In this document: piece by piece, positions 10,675-23,479 of the stretch | Layout of the letters: each line of letters begins with the position of its first letter | How positions within the stretch are numbered: the first letter of the stretch is position 1 | From: Cryptomeria japonica | Lineage: Eukaryota > Streptophyta > Pinopsida > Cupressales > Cupressaceae | Direction: 5' to 3' | Length of the DNA: 64,000 bases | Assembly (NCBI RefSeq): GCF_030272615.1 | Contig: NC_081405.1 | Coordinates: 313,864,235 to 313,928,234 of the forward strand | Position numbers and translations under genes: made by a program | Notes under the pieces: generated by a model | Told to the model about the DNA's origin: nothing | What the model saw: only the letters and a program-made list of their open reading frames with translations | Database searches by the model: none

Positions 10675-11990
10675 ATGTAAAAATTACTCACAAGTTGAAG
10701 GAATTAACTTTGAGGAGAGATTTTATCCAATGGAAATATTGGAAGCAATTAGAATGTTTCTTTCTTTTGCAGATCACAAGAACTTCACATTTTATCAAAT
10801 GGATGTTAAATATACCTTCTTGAATGGTGACCTAGAAGAAGAAGCCTACATAGAGAACCTAGTGTAATTGAGCTATCAAAAAATCCTAATATGGTATGCA
10901 GACTTAAGAAGGCATTATATGGTCTCAAACAAGCTCCCAGGTCTTGGTATGTAAGGCTAGACAAGTACGTACTCCAACAAGACTTGAAGAAAGGTATTAT
11001 AAATAGCAATATTTACATCAAAATAAAGGATGAAATAATCTTTATAGTTGTTTTATATGTTTATGATATACTATTTCATGGAAATTATGTAATGTGTAAG
11101 AAGTTTACTGAAGAAATGTAAAAGGAATTTGAAATGTCTATGATAGGTGAGTTGCATTATGTCTTGGTCTTCAAATTGCTTAGTTATATGATGGTATCTT
11201 TATCTCTCAAGCTAAATATGTCAAGGAGATATTGAAGAAGTTTGGTATGGATGAATGGAAACCTATCAGAACTCCTATGGCAATAGGTTATCATTTGAGC
11301 AAATATGATGAGTCACAACTAACCGATCAGACTATGTATAGACCTATGATTAGGGTCTATTGTACTTAACTACATCTAGGCTTAACATTATGCATGAAGT
11401 ATGTTTGGTTGCAATGTTTCAAGCTAACACAAGAGAAACTCATGTGAAGAAAGTTAACATAATTTTTAGATATTTGAAAAATACTTCAAATTATAGATTA
11501 TGGTATCAAAGGGGTGATGACTTCGACCTAAGTTCTTACACTAATGTTGATTGGGATAGAAGTGTTGATGATAGAAAAAGTACTAGTTTGTGGAACCTTC
11601 TTTTTGGGAAGTATATTTGTCTCATAGTTTAGTAAGAAGATAGATTTAGTGTCCTTGTCAATAGTAGAAGTAGAATATATTTCTATAGCATCCTATTGCA
11701 CCCAAGTCTTGTGGATGAAGCAAAGCTTCAAGGACATCAAGGTCATATATGATGAGCCTATTCCTATTATGTGTGACAATACAAGTGTTATAAATGTTTT
11801 AAATAGTTCAATAATGGATTCTATAACCAAACACATATCTATTTGGTATCACTTTCTAAGAGAAAAAGGTTGTAGATCAAGAGATAAAATTGGAATATGT
11901 ACCTACGAAGGATCAAGTTGCAGATATCTTTACAAAGGCTCTTTCAAATGACACATTTGAGTAACTTAGATAGAAGTTAGGGGTTTTTAC
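10675..11990 (+). pseudogene. Copia-2 RT and RNase H, right of LINE-A
   Basis: RT continues with [36 protein letters not shown] and [16 protein letters not shown]. The catalytic box is mutated to YVYD (about 11059-11070) from YVDD, so this RT would be inactive. RNase H pieces follow: LTTSRLNIMHEVCLVAMFQ, DWDRSVDDRKSTS, CDNTSVINV, KHISIWYHFLREK and a frame-shifted ADIFTKALS. Frameshifts occur near 10870, 11120-11360, 11620 and 11880. Confidence 0.85.
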
Positions 11991-12850
11991 CCCTCCTAAC
12001 TAGATACATAGATTGTGCATCTATCTAGGATGATAAATTTGAGACTAATCTTTATTCCTGGACTGATGATGACTACTCCTTAGGGGGAGTAGGTAGTTGG
12101 TTAAGAAGGTTGATACTGAAAGGGGGAGCATATTTTTGTTGATATTTCAAGAGAAGATGCCTTACCCTTTCTCCTTTATGTCAAAGGGGGAGAAAGTGCA
12201 CATCAAGTTGGTGTTACCATCATTAAAAAAGGAGGAGATTATTGCATGTGTTGTCATTTTTGTCAATATGACAATGAAATAGTTTATGTGCAGTGATGAT
12301 GTAAGACTAAAAATTGGAAGATTAGGAATTAGTACCAATTGTTTTGATTTCTTCTTTATCTCCACACCTTATCTTTTGAAGTTAATGTTTACAAGTAGTT
12401 TGAATATGTCTAGTTATAGCCAAAATAGGAAAGGTGTCAAATAGACCTTGAAGAATGTACTGCATTTCTCTATATTTGTAGGTATGGATTCACAATTTTC
12501 AAGCAAGAAATAGAAACATGTGAAGTATGTATGTTTCTCTCCTAAGGTCACAAAAGTTAAGGTATGAGTTTTAGGGGCTTACAAAGTAAAGTTGGTATTT
12601 TTGTCTAACAAGATGGATCAGAAGAGTGCTCTGCATGTCTCTACACTTTAATATTCATTCTTGTGGTTTGGAGGACTTGTTCACATTATCTGTATATTGT
12701 CTCATCACAAGTTTCAAGTTTTCAGGTGTACCACAAGTATGGATTTAAATAATCCATCTCAAGACTTTGTTTTCTCGTTTGATTGTGCTACTAGGTTCGG
12801 TATCTATTTTCTTGCACCAACTCAATTTTGTGTGATAATGTAAAAGGGGG
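11991..12850 (+). other. Copia-2 non-coding region between pol and 3' LTR
   Basis: No protein domain is seen. Several short GGGGGAG tracts (near 12080, 12120 and 12186) resemble repeated polypurine tracts in the 3' region of plant copia elements. The last, AAAAGGGGG at 12842-12850, directly precedes the LTR and is the probable plus-strand primer. Confidence 0.55.
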
Positions 12851-14664
12851 TGTTTGGGAAGGATTTTGGAATTCATACAATGATTGTTTGTACTTTGCAT
12901 AATGGTTCTTGTTCTCTTTGGTACTATTTGTGGTATGGAGAAAATATATGGAAGGACATATGTTTATTGGTTTAACTTGGAACTTTTGCACCGACTCTTT
13001 GATGTATGCAGCTACATGGAGATGAGTCCTAAGGTGATTTTGGTCCTATTTACTCCTAGTTTGGATCACAACTATTTTCCTTTCTCCATGGAATATTTTG
13101 TTGGCAATTGACACTCAATTGGTTGGTTTCAATATGTTGTCATTGATGACAACATGGCGACTTGTTCTGGCTTCATATTTTAGTTTAGTTGTGTACCAGT
13201 AGGCACATCACAGACACTTCACCGACATTGACACCGGCACTGGCAGGTTGGATAGATTTCTTTTGTTACCGACAGTACAGGTCGACATGGTTTAGAATCA
13301 GGTTATCAGTATTGGAGATCGACATCTTTTGGATCCAACATCGGCAATTGTTTATGATATTCATGTTTTATGTTATGTAGCTGACATGTATATTCATATT
13401 GTAAATATATTTGTAAGCCGACATAAGGCATGATGAATATATTTTGTGTAATGGATTGATAGAAGAATATGATAATGTTATGTAATATGAAACATATGAT
13501 AGAGATCATGTATGTGAGGATATTTATGTAAAGGGGTTTATTCCGGTTTCGGACCATAATAGACAGAGCTTAATCGGAACTGTATTCATACATAAAAGAT
13601 GTTATCTTTGCAGTTCAATCATTTCTCCGGATTGTAGTCTGGATTTGTATCTAGTCAATAAGGCTTCTTTTGTGATTGAGTAGTGTGCTCTAGGTTGTAA
13701 GCCTTCCTACAAGTGCAGGCCCCTATATTTTGTAATATCTCTTCATATGCCTAGTGAATTGATATTGTGGGTCACAAATCCCACCATGGTTTTTCCTCTT
13801 TGAGGTTTTCCACGTATAATTTTGTGTGTTATAATATTCATTTGTGTGATTGTCTTATTGGTTGCTTTACTTCTTTCATTTCTATATGTACCGGTATATC
13901 GGTTGGTCTATGCATATTTTAATAAGGTTAAAATTAATCATTTCCAGTAGAACACTGATTCATCCCCACCCCCCCCCCCCCAACTCTCTCAATGTTCTTG
14001 GATTCCAACATATTTTGGGGTTGACCTTTTGGGAGGTGCACATTTCATGTCTACATGTTTCATCTTGTCTGACTTGGAGAAAGATTGTTGATGCTTTTTG
14101 AGGATATAAATGAAAGATAAAATCATTGAAAGTGAAGAATATATGCGAAGAAATATCTAAAATGAACCTTAGGCAGTGAGTTGAAGGTATTATATGAGTA
14201 AGGAAGTGTGTTGGAGGTAGTGAGTCAAAAATACCTGACATTGTCTAGTAGAAGTGTTGCAGAGAAAATTAAACAACAATTCATATTATTTTGAGGTTGT
14301 AGCCTCCTTCTATAAGTGTTGGGACTCATAGGAAGTAGTGAAATTCCTTTGGTTGTAGCAATAACACTATGTTTTAGGAATTTGCAGCTTCCTTTGGGTT
14401 GAAGCCCATAAAACCTAATATAATCTTGTTTTAATTTGTGAGGCTAGATTTGGATAGTAGCTCCAAGTAGCTTTCTCACTGTGTCTTTCCCCTTTGTTGG
14501 GTTTTATATGTAAGTATAGTGCTTACTTATGCAATTGTGATGAATACTTTTTTTCATTATTGTCAATATTTTTTGAGTAAGGGTTTGAGTTAATATAGAT
14601 GCTAAAGGATTTGGGTTGCACTTGAATATCAATTCACCCCCCTCTCAGTATTTTGGTGTGTTTA
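12851..14664 (+). repeat. Copia-2 3' LTR, interrupted by a solo LTR
   Basis: The LTR begins TGTTTGGGAAGG just after the purine tract and ends near 14664 (GGTGTGTTTA), past the ATTCACCCCCCTCTCAG motif shared with the neighbouring copia LTRs. The expected terminal CA is TA here. Without the insert at 13099-14010 and one TATTT copy it is about 0.9 kb. The right boundary is inferred from where copia-3 RNase H coding sense begins. Confidence 0.6.
13094..14015. mobile_element. Solo LTR (13099-14010) with TATTT target duplication
   Basis: A 912-bp sequence begins TGTTGGCAATTG and ends GATTCCAACA, so its ends form the inverted pair TGTTGG/CCAACA. It is flanked by TATTT at 13094-13098 and 14011-14015. 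No internal region is attached, so it is a solo LTR left by recombination between the two LTRs of an element. A run of C at about 13969-13981 lies near its right end. Confidence 0.88.
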
Positions 14665-16620
14665 GTAAAAGGAGAAATTGCAAATATTTTTGAAAAACAC
14701 ATTCCAAAGGAGATATTTGAGTATCTATAATAGAAGTTGGGAATGGTTTCTCTCTCCTCTTGATTCAAGAGGAAGTATAGGTTGAGAGGGAGTGTTGGAC
14801 CCCTAGTGCAAGTTGATTAGGTGGTCTTGCATAGTGTTTTCAAAGTAGGAGATATTGGAGGACAAGTTGTTGTCCTTTATCTTTGATGTCAAAGGGAGAG
14901 AAAGAAACCTAAATGTTTATATCTCTAAACATTATTAAAGAAGTCAAATTATCATAAGCTTATTATAGAATTAGGTATACTTCATAGGGGAGTCTCTGAC
15001 AGGCTTGGGTTGTGTTGGTGTGTTGACAACATTTTGTTGTTTGCCATTAGTGCCAAATGGGGATATTGTTGAATAGACAATTGTTATTGATGTCAAAGGA
15101 GTTGGAAAATGGTGAAAATTAAATGTAATTGTACGTTGTTGCACACATGAGTCTTTGTTGTCACTAATGTCAAACTTGTTGATTGGTCTGGTCGTTAGTA
15201 TCCAGTCAAATTGATGGTCTAGCTATTGGTCTGAAAGTGACATGATGTAGAAGTATGTGGTCTAACAATACTCTAGTTGAGTCTTTGATATTGGTTGTAT
15301 GTAGATGTTCGTATGGATGTTTGTCTATGAGTGATATAATGTAGATTTATATACATATTATGTATAGAATGATGAGTTGCTTTTAGAATTGTGTGGATAT
15401 ATTGTGGAAATCGACTATAAGTGTTATTGATGGCTAATATTGATGATATGTCATGTTTCTAGTGGATTTATGTTCTTTTTCTTGGTCCAAAAACTATGTG
15501 GCAATCTCTAGTGACTATTCTAGTGAATGATATCTTTGTCTAGTAGTGTATGTTTGTATTGGATATGTACCAGATAGTTTTGCAAGTTGGAGTAGAATGG
15601 CTATGGTAGACTGGTCTTCTTACATTTCAATTTTTTAGTTGGATAAATGTTATACTACGAAAGATATCTATGTCTATGTTCAGAGTTTATGTGGTTTCAG
15701 AATGTTGTAGAGGAATTTGTTGCATTCCCCATCTTGGTAGTACTTAATGCATGTTGTTGATCACTGGATTATGTTCCTAAAATATTGTATTTCTTTTATG
15801 GTGGTCCACATCTTATTTTTTGGGTCTAGATTAAATGTTTGGGTGAGATAGATTGGTATGAACCATATTATGTATCTTTGGTTCATGCAGTTGTATGTAG
15901 AGTATTTTTAGAGATAATTGGAAGGTGTGTCGACGCGGTGTGAATCTTCACATGTCTCTTTTGCCTTTTGCATGTAATATTTTGGGTTTATGATGCATAC
16001 ACACATTACATCTTTAAGCCAACCTAATAGAGGATATTGATAATCTGATTTGTATATATAAGACAGATTAGTTGAGATATGACATGATATAGATATATGG
16101 ATGTAAGATGTATGATGTGATTATGAGGTGAAGTTTGAGGTTATATAGAGGTTTGGATGTGTTATAGTGCAGAGATGAATATTGGATCAGATGAGTACTA
16201 AGTTGTGAACTATTATCTGCATATTGATAGATGTTATTCTCATTTTTTGTTTAATCTATTATTCTTATTGCATATGGATAGATGCTTTATACCTTTCCCT
16301 AAAGAAGTGGTCTTCAGTTAAGCAAGTCTCTCTTTTGTATCTTTCCCTAAGGTTGTGCACCTTAGCCTGCAAGTTTGATGCAGTGAGCTCCCTAGCCTAT
16401 GGCCTAAATCATTGTAAACACTTATTAAATATATTGTGAGTTTTATTCTCATCATGGTTTTTCCATGTAAAATTCTTGGTGTCCTTGTATGGATGAATTT
16501 GTTCTTTCAGTTATTTACTTTCATATAATATGTGATCAATGAATGTTATAGATCAAGCATCCTTAATCTAATCAAGTTTTAGCATATTCTAATTCACCCC
16601 CCAACATCTAGTATTGTTCA
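14665..16620 (+). mobile_element. Copia-3: RNase H tail and 3' LTR
   Basis: At 14668-14766 the sequence encodes EIANIFEKHIPKEIFEYL followed by KLGMVSLSS, the end of copia RNase H, cut short on the left by copia-2. A non-coding stretch with purine tracts (14780-15060) leads to CAAATGGGGATAT and then an LTR at 15067. Copia-3 is therefore the host of the whole nested stack to its left. Its left half must lie outside the window. Confidence 0.75.
15067..16620 (+). repeat. Copia LTR shared by copia-3 and the gag to its right
   Basis: It begins TGTTGAATAGAC after a purine tract and ends TATTGTTCA, about 1554 bp. An ATTCACCCCCC motif sits about 25 bases before the end. Five bases later comes a primer-binding site (16626). 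The LTR thus acts as a 3' LTR for the RNase H on its left and a 5' LTR for the gag on its right. Confidence 0.7.
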
Positions 16621-16625
16621 GTAAT

Positions 16626-16639
16626 TGGTATTAGAGCTT
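16626..16639 (+). promoter_or_regulatory. Primer-binding site complementary to initiator tRNA-Met
   Basis: TGGTATTAGAGCTT matches the plant initiator-tRNA-Met primer site TGGTATCAGAGC with one C-to-T change and starts five bases after the LTR end. It marks the start of minus-strand synthesis and sets the orientation of the gag that follows. Confidence 0.85.
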
Positions 16640-17760
16640 TGGTTTCTGAAAAAGGTAGTTTAACTACTAAGGTAGATCTTGGATTATTAAACATTATGTT
16701 TATAGAAGAATTGAATGATATGGATGTTATGGGTCAAAGTGATTGGGATGATGTCAATGGTGTTGTTGATATGGAAGGAGACTTAAGATCTATATTAGTA
16801 GACTTGGATGCAAGTAAAGAAAAATACAATAAAGCAGTTGAAAAGATTTCTTATTTGAGAAGCTTTCTTGATAAAGGAAAGGTCATTGATGATTTTGAAA
16901 CAAAGCTAATGAAAAGACAAAATAATGTTCAAGACTTGAAGAATAAGTAATCAAACTTAAGAAGTAAATAAAAGATGCCAAGGATCAGATTAACAATGGA
17001 CTAAAAAATAGAGTCGTAGTGAATTGCTTGATGCTATGCTCATTTCTCATAGGTGGGCTTCGTTTTGAAGATGGTGAATATTCTAAATCATCTGGAAAGA
17101 AGATTAAATTAAAAGAAAAGATCAAGGATGATTTGAAGAACTATAATAAAGATCCAAAAGATTTATTTTTGGATCAGAGTTTCCAAAACTTGAAGAACTT
17201 TAGGAGACCTCCTCCTGCTCTTTTGAGGTTTTCCTCATCTTCTAATAGTAATTGTTTTTCATGCAATAAATTTGGGAATAGAGCTAGTGAATGCAGAAGT
17301 TAGATTAGATATCAATATTTTAGTGGAAGTTGTTACTATTGTAATATGTTTGGACACAAGGCTCGTGAATGCAAAAGTAGGTTGAATTGGACCAAGTATG
17401 GAAATTCAAGTTTAAGTAGAGATATTCAATCTTTTAATAGATACTATTATGTTTGCAATGTATATGGTCATAAATTTGTTGAGTGCAAGTCAAATAAGAG
17501 TTTTGGAAGAAGCAGAAATGGAAAAATGAATTAAAATAAATCACATCAAAGTCTTCTATATGCTATAGCTGTAATGAAAAAGGACATATTCCAATACACC
17601 GCAGAAGAAGGAATGAATATAGTTGATTTGAAAAAGAAAATTAATATCAATGAGGAGAAGGAGAAAATGAAGATGACATGGATGAAGAAAATCATAAAAT
17701 AAGATCGAAGAGAAGATCAAAGATGGATCTGCATCTACTATGAGTGTTGACCCTTTTTCC
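16639..17760 (+). pseudogene. Copia-4 gag with three zinc knuckles
   Basis: An open stretch from 16639 encodes an acidic, probably coiled-coil capsid region (DLRSILVDLDASKEKYNKAVEKISYLRS). After stops near 16948 and 16970 it resumes at about 17019 with Lys-rich sequence. Then come CFSCNKFGNRASEC (His replaced by Asn), CYYCNMFGHKAREC and the incomplete YYVCNVYGHKFVEC. Multiple knuckles are known in some plant copia gags. Stops and frameshifts make it inactive. Confidence 0.75.
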
Positions 17761-18870
17761 AAAAACTGATTTAGGTCACATTGTTTGAGGAGGAGAACTT
17801 AATGCAAATCTGTTGTGCTCCCTTATGGTTCAAATGTTTAATTTTCTTTAGCATGGTAGAAGTCAAGAAGTTGGTTTTGGTAGTCTTTGAATGGATTTGT
17901 TGTTCTAGAACATATATTGTGGTCTCTGGTGTGCAGTGCATCATCTTTTTGAGGAATCTTTTAGAAACCCTAAGTGACAAGTATATATTATTATCTCAAA
18001 GTTCATTTTGTGCAATTGCAATTGGGGAGATAGTGGCTGCAAAGAGGAGCAAAGGTGTTGCAACGTTTGATAAAAGGTACTTCTAAATTATGATCTTTCA
18101 ATAGAAAATTTTAAAATTATTTAGTATTACTAATGAGCCTCGACCTATTTTTGGGAGTCGTTTATTTATTCCTATGTAAGAAGCCATGCTAGTTCTTTTT
18201 CTCTATTCTTGAAAAAATCATATATAAAGAGGATGTTCGATGTTTCATTCATGTTTCTAAGGATGAATATGACCATAGAAAAATCAATGATTTCAAGATA
18301 ATTCATCTAATTGATGGTTTGCAAAGGTTTAAACTTGATTATGTCAGTCTAGGGCACATGGGGTTGGATACATGGAGCAATTTCCATATGTTTTGTGATG
18401 AAGAGGTAGTAAGGATTGTGTTGAGTAGTACATGAATATTTTCGATGGTTGGATCAACCATACTTAATTTTCAAGGAAGCCCTAAGGGATGTGACTAGTT
18501 TGTATTCTTGTAGAAAAGTGCTTGTTTTGAAATCAATATAGAATAAGGAGGTGAACAAGCTAACTAGAATTGTATCTGATAAGCAAGCCTTTGAAATGAT
18601 ATAATTTCATATTTGGGTTTGAGGTATGTGACGATTGGAATTTTGTACAAATTTAATTTCTGAAATCGGGAAGGATATTTCTCCTTTACAACATTCTATG
18701 TAGCTCGTTGAATGGTAAAGGAGAACAAGAATTATGATTTGTGTGAACTCTAGAGGGATCAGCTGCTAAACAATCTCGAGATGACAAAGAATGAAAATCA
18801 CCCCTTTCAATATGGCTTTCTTGTTGTTTGCTTGGTATTCTAATTTTTGAAAGCATTGCCCAGAATATAA
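17761..18870 (+). other. Probable decayed continuation of copia-4, not assignable
   Basis: Near 17920-17960 one frame gives HHLFEESF after a possible remnant of the protease DSG motif, which would fit copia protease. Beyond about 18100 short open stretches show no family motif that I recognise (for example LGHMGLDTWSNFHMFCDEEVV near 18350). The stretch could be degraded pol or unrelated DNA. Confidence 0.35.
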
Positions 18871-19575
18871 AAATAAAGTAAAAATATAATGATATGACAA
18901 TATAACAAATGTCACCTGGTGGCGAGTACTTGCCTTCGTAGTATTATAATAAAAATATTTGTTATAATTCATAATTATTATAATTTTGAATTATCATTAA
19001 TTTAAAATTATATTATTTTAATTATATTTATGTAATACTAAAGTTATAACTCTTGTTACAATTAAATAGTATTAATAGTTATAATGTGATACAAACATTA
19101 TAGTAAAAAATATATGTATTTTTTCAAAACATAATCCTTATTTAATTAAAATATATATAATGATAATTATAAGAATAAAATTAATCTTAAACTTAATTAT
19201 TAATTATTAGTTTAAGGTTATATTATTTTAATTATATTTATGTAATATTAATTATAATAGATCTTAATAAAATACTATGAATAATTATAAAATTGTATAA
19301 TACTAGGCAATTGCACCTTGTTGTGCAATGAATGTTTTGAAAAGGCATTGAAGGTCAATTAGGAAAAATGTGGTCTTTTTCTAGATTTTTTTGTAGCACA
19401 TGAGGTCAATTGGTATATCATTTATAAAATGATGTTATTTGTACAACACAGGTCTCAATGGAGAAACTTAATAGCTTCAAATGAAATATGCATCCACTTA
19501 CAAGGATCCAATCAAAACTAAAACAAGAAATTTGAATCAAGAAGATAATCAAGTTCAATTACCAATAGGCTCAAC
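18871..19575. other. AT-rich non-coding DNA
   Basis: Homopolymer-rich AT sequence with short near-repeats (TATTATTTTAATTATATTTATGTAATA occurs twice, near 19009 and 19221). A short hairpin, ATTGCAC with GTGCAAT, lies at about 19310-19329. No gene is seen. Confidence 0.6.
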
Positions 19576-21271
<1,696 letters not shown>

Positions 21272-21513
21272 TAACCAATGGCATGCTACCCTAAGCGTAA
21301 CTACCTAAGGACACATGATATCCTTAGGATATTGGTATGAAATGAGTAATCAAAAGTTAGTTTCCCTCTTTGTATTTCTTTGACTCTCTCATTCTAAAAT
21401 TTTAATTATGTTTTTAAGTTGAAATTTATTTTATTATGTAAATAAAAATAAATATAAAAATCTAATTTTTTAATTTATTTTTGGTAGGATAGGACAAAGC
21501 TGCAGTATTTAGA

Positions 21514-21682
21514 ATTATTATTATTATTATGTTTGATTAGATTGACCCTAGACCTTCCCCATTTTTATGGAAGGCCAAGAGTCACAACTTAGAATTCATT
21601 TTAGATGTCCCTATTGGGAATTGAACTTGGGTCTCCAAAGTGAGAACCTAGTGTTTTAACCAGTTAAGCTCAACCCCTTGGA
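21514..21682 (-). mobile_element. tRNA-derived SINE
   Basis: Read on the minus strand, a head (about 21682-21613) has an RNA polymerase III A box (AGCTTAACTGG) and B box (GTTCAATTC) at tRNA-like spacing, within a sequence resembling a decayed tRNA. A body of about 80 bp follows, then a short (ATA)n tail at about 21530-21515. Head, body and simple tail are the SINE layout. Flanking duplications were not found, and the head has lost tRNA pairing, so it is not a working tRNA gene. Confidence 0.65.
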
Positions 21683-22211
21683 CAATATAAAAATATAATT
21701 ATTCTATAGTAAATTAAATTTTAATAAGACAAAAAATTATAAATTAAATTAAGTCTAATATCTTTTGATTATTATATGTAGTTCCATAAGAAGACATAAA
21801 TAATTAAAATAGAATTCTAATTTAATGAAAATTAATAAGAAGAAGATTAGAGTAAATTAAAAAAAACAAGATAGAATATCGTATAAAAGAAGATAACATT
21901 AAAATATATTCTTATCAAAAGATAGTAATAAAAGATAACTTTTTAATTTACAATATAATTATTGTACAATAATTAAAATTTTAATAAGAAAAATAACTAT
22001 AAATTAAATTAATTTTAATCTAACTTTTAATTATTATTTGTAATTTTATAAAAAGACACACATAATTAAAATAAATTTTAAACTTAATAAAAAATAATCC
22101 TTGAAAAAAAGAAGAAGCTAATTATTTCATTTTTTATTTATTTTTTTTTAATTTTCATTTTCGAAAGTTTAAAAAAAAGGGTAAGCTAATAAAAAATAAT
22201 ATTAAAATATA

Positions 22212-22550
22212 TTTTTATCAAAAGAAGATAATAGTAAAAGAGATTTTTTTTTTCTTTTATGCACATTCTTTTTTTAATTGATAATATAAAAAAATTATGA
22301 TTTTTATCATAACAGAATTTTTAAATATGTTTGGCTTTAATTCTATTGTTCATCCTTCTCCATTATGAATCATTAATTTTTTTATCAAAAGAAGATAATA
22401 GTAAAAGAGATTTTTTTTCTTTTATGCGCATTCTTTGAAACATTCTTTTTTTAATTGATAATGTGAAAAATTATGAATTTTATCATAACAGAATTTTTAA
22501 ATATGGTTGGCATTAATTCTATTGTTCATCCTTCTCCATTATGAATCATA
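22212..22550. repeat. Tandem duplication, 167-bp period
   Basis: Two adjacent copies (about 22212-22378 and 22379-22550) share ATCAAAAGAAGATAATAG at their start and TTCATCCTTCTCCATTATG near their end, with a few substitutions and a short insertion in the second copy. No coding sense. Confidence 0.8.
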
Positions 22551-23271
22551 ATTTCAAAATTTAAGTATTTCATATAGGGAATTATTTCACCATAATAAAT
22601 ATTAGAGTGGAAGTAGACATTTCTTTTAATGACTATCTTGAAAATTTCTGAAATTATTTAATAAATGATTAAAAAGAAAATTATGATTTCCAAAAATGTT
22701 AAAAAATAGAATAATTTTAAAAAGTATACAAAATTATAATTATAAAGCATACATACAATAATTGAATTTTTTAATAGAAATATTTGTTATAGTGTAATAT
22801 AATTTTTTATTTAAAAGTTTATTTAAATAATTTAAATAGTGTGAATTGACTCCATATAAAATAGTTAAATGCTTTTATTATTATATTTTGAGAAATTAAA
22901 AAATTACTTAAATGTATATATTTACATAAAAAATCAACTTATTCATAATATTATATAAAAAAACTAAAAACAAACAATTTAAAATATTAAAAAAAAAAAA
23001 ACCTTAGAAATCTATTATTTCTTTTTAAACCAATCATAGTATAAATAAATAATTTTTGCAATATAAATATTTACATGATAAAAATCAAGTTTCTTTTGTA
23101 ACAAAAATGTTAATCATTGGTGCAAAACAATTGATTAATTGAACTTTACTAGAATTATTAGTAGTGTTTTTAAAGAGTTTAATAAAAATATAATAATACA
23201 ATAATTTAGTTTTGAAAGCTACCTAAAAAAATTTGTAAAAGTTTTTTTTTTTAAATTAATAAAAATATAAA

Positions 23272-23290
23272 AATAATCTATTGAAATATA
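23272..23290. repeat. LINE-B target-site duplication, left copy
   Basis: AATAATCTATTGAAATATA here matches AATAATATATTGAAATATA at 48082-48100, 18 of 19 bases. The two copies bracket LINE-B, including the Tat element inside it. Confidence 0.88.
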
Positions 23291-23479
23291 TATATAGGGA
23301 TAAAAACTTTATTAAGAATAAAAAAAGAGTGTTACAATCACAACCAAGGGACCCAACCCCAGAAACCCCAAGAACCAAAACTACAAGGCCAAAAACAAAA
23401 TCAACTGTCTCCCAGAGTCCTATCCTCCTCAAAGAGTCGATCCAAATCCTGACGTAACTTAGGGGACATCTACATCCAA

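Larger units (their letters stand above)
2908..14664 (+). mobile_element. Copia-2: Ty1/copia element split by LINE-A and a solo LTR
   Basis: Fragments of one copia element can be read in order: gag with zinc knuckle (about 2920-3230), protease and pre-integrase (3231-3760), a stretch leading into RT (3860-4307), RT and RNase H (10675-11990) and a 3' LTR (12851-14664). LINE-A sits between the two RT halves. Removing it and one copy of the 18-bp duplication rejoins NKARLV with CKNYSQ, the usual copia sequence. The 5' LTR and gag start lie to the left, beyond copia-1. Copia-2 in turn interrupts the RNase H of copia-3. Confidence 0.8.
21271..23271. other. AT-rich intergenic DNA
   Basis: Very AT-rich sequence apart from the SINE-like insertion and the tandem duplication listed separately. 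No coding potential is seen. LINE-B was inserted at its right edge. Confidence 0.7.

Noticed and set aside
13969-13981. C homopolymer as a structural signal
   Set aside because: It lies at the pyrimidine-rich end motif common to the copia LTRs and is probably a simple slippage expansion.
19310-19329. ATTGCAC/GTGCAAT hairpin as a transposon end or terminator
   Set aside because: Only a 7-bp stem without flanking duplication or matching partner.
21613-21681. Functional tRNA gene
   Set aside because: The boxes are present but the cloverleaf stems do not pair and a SINE-like body and tail follow.
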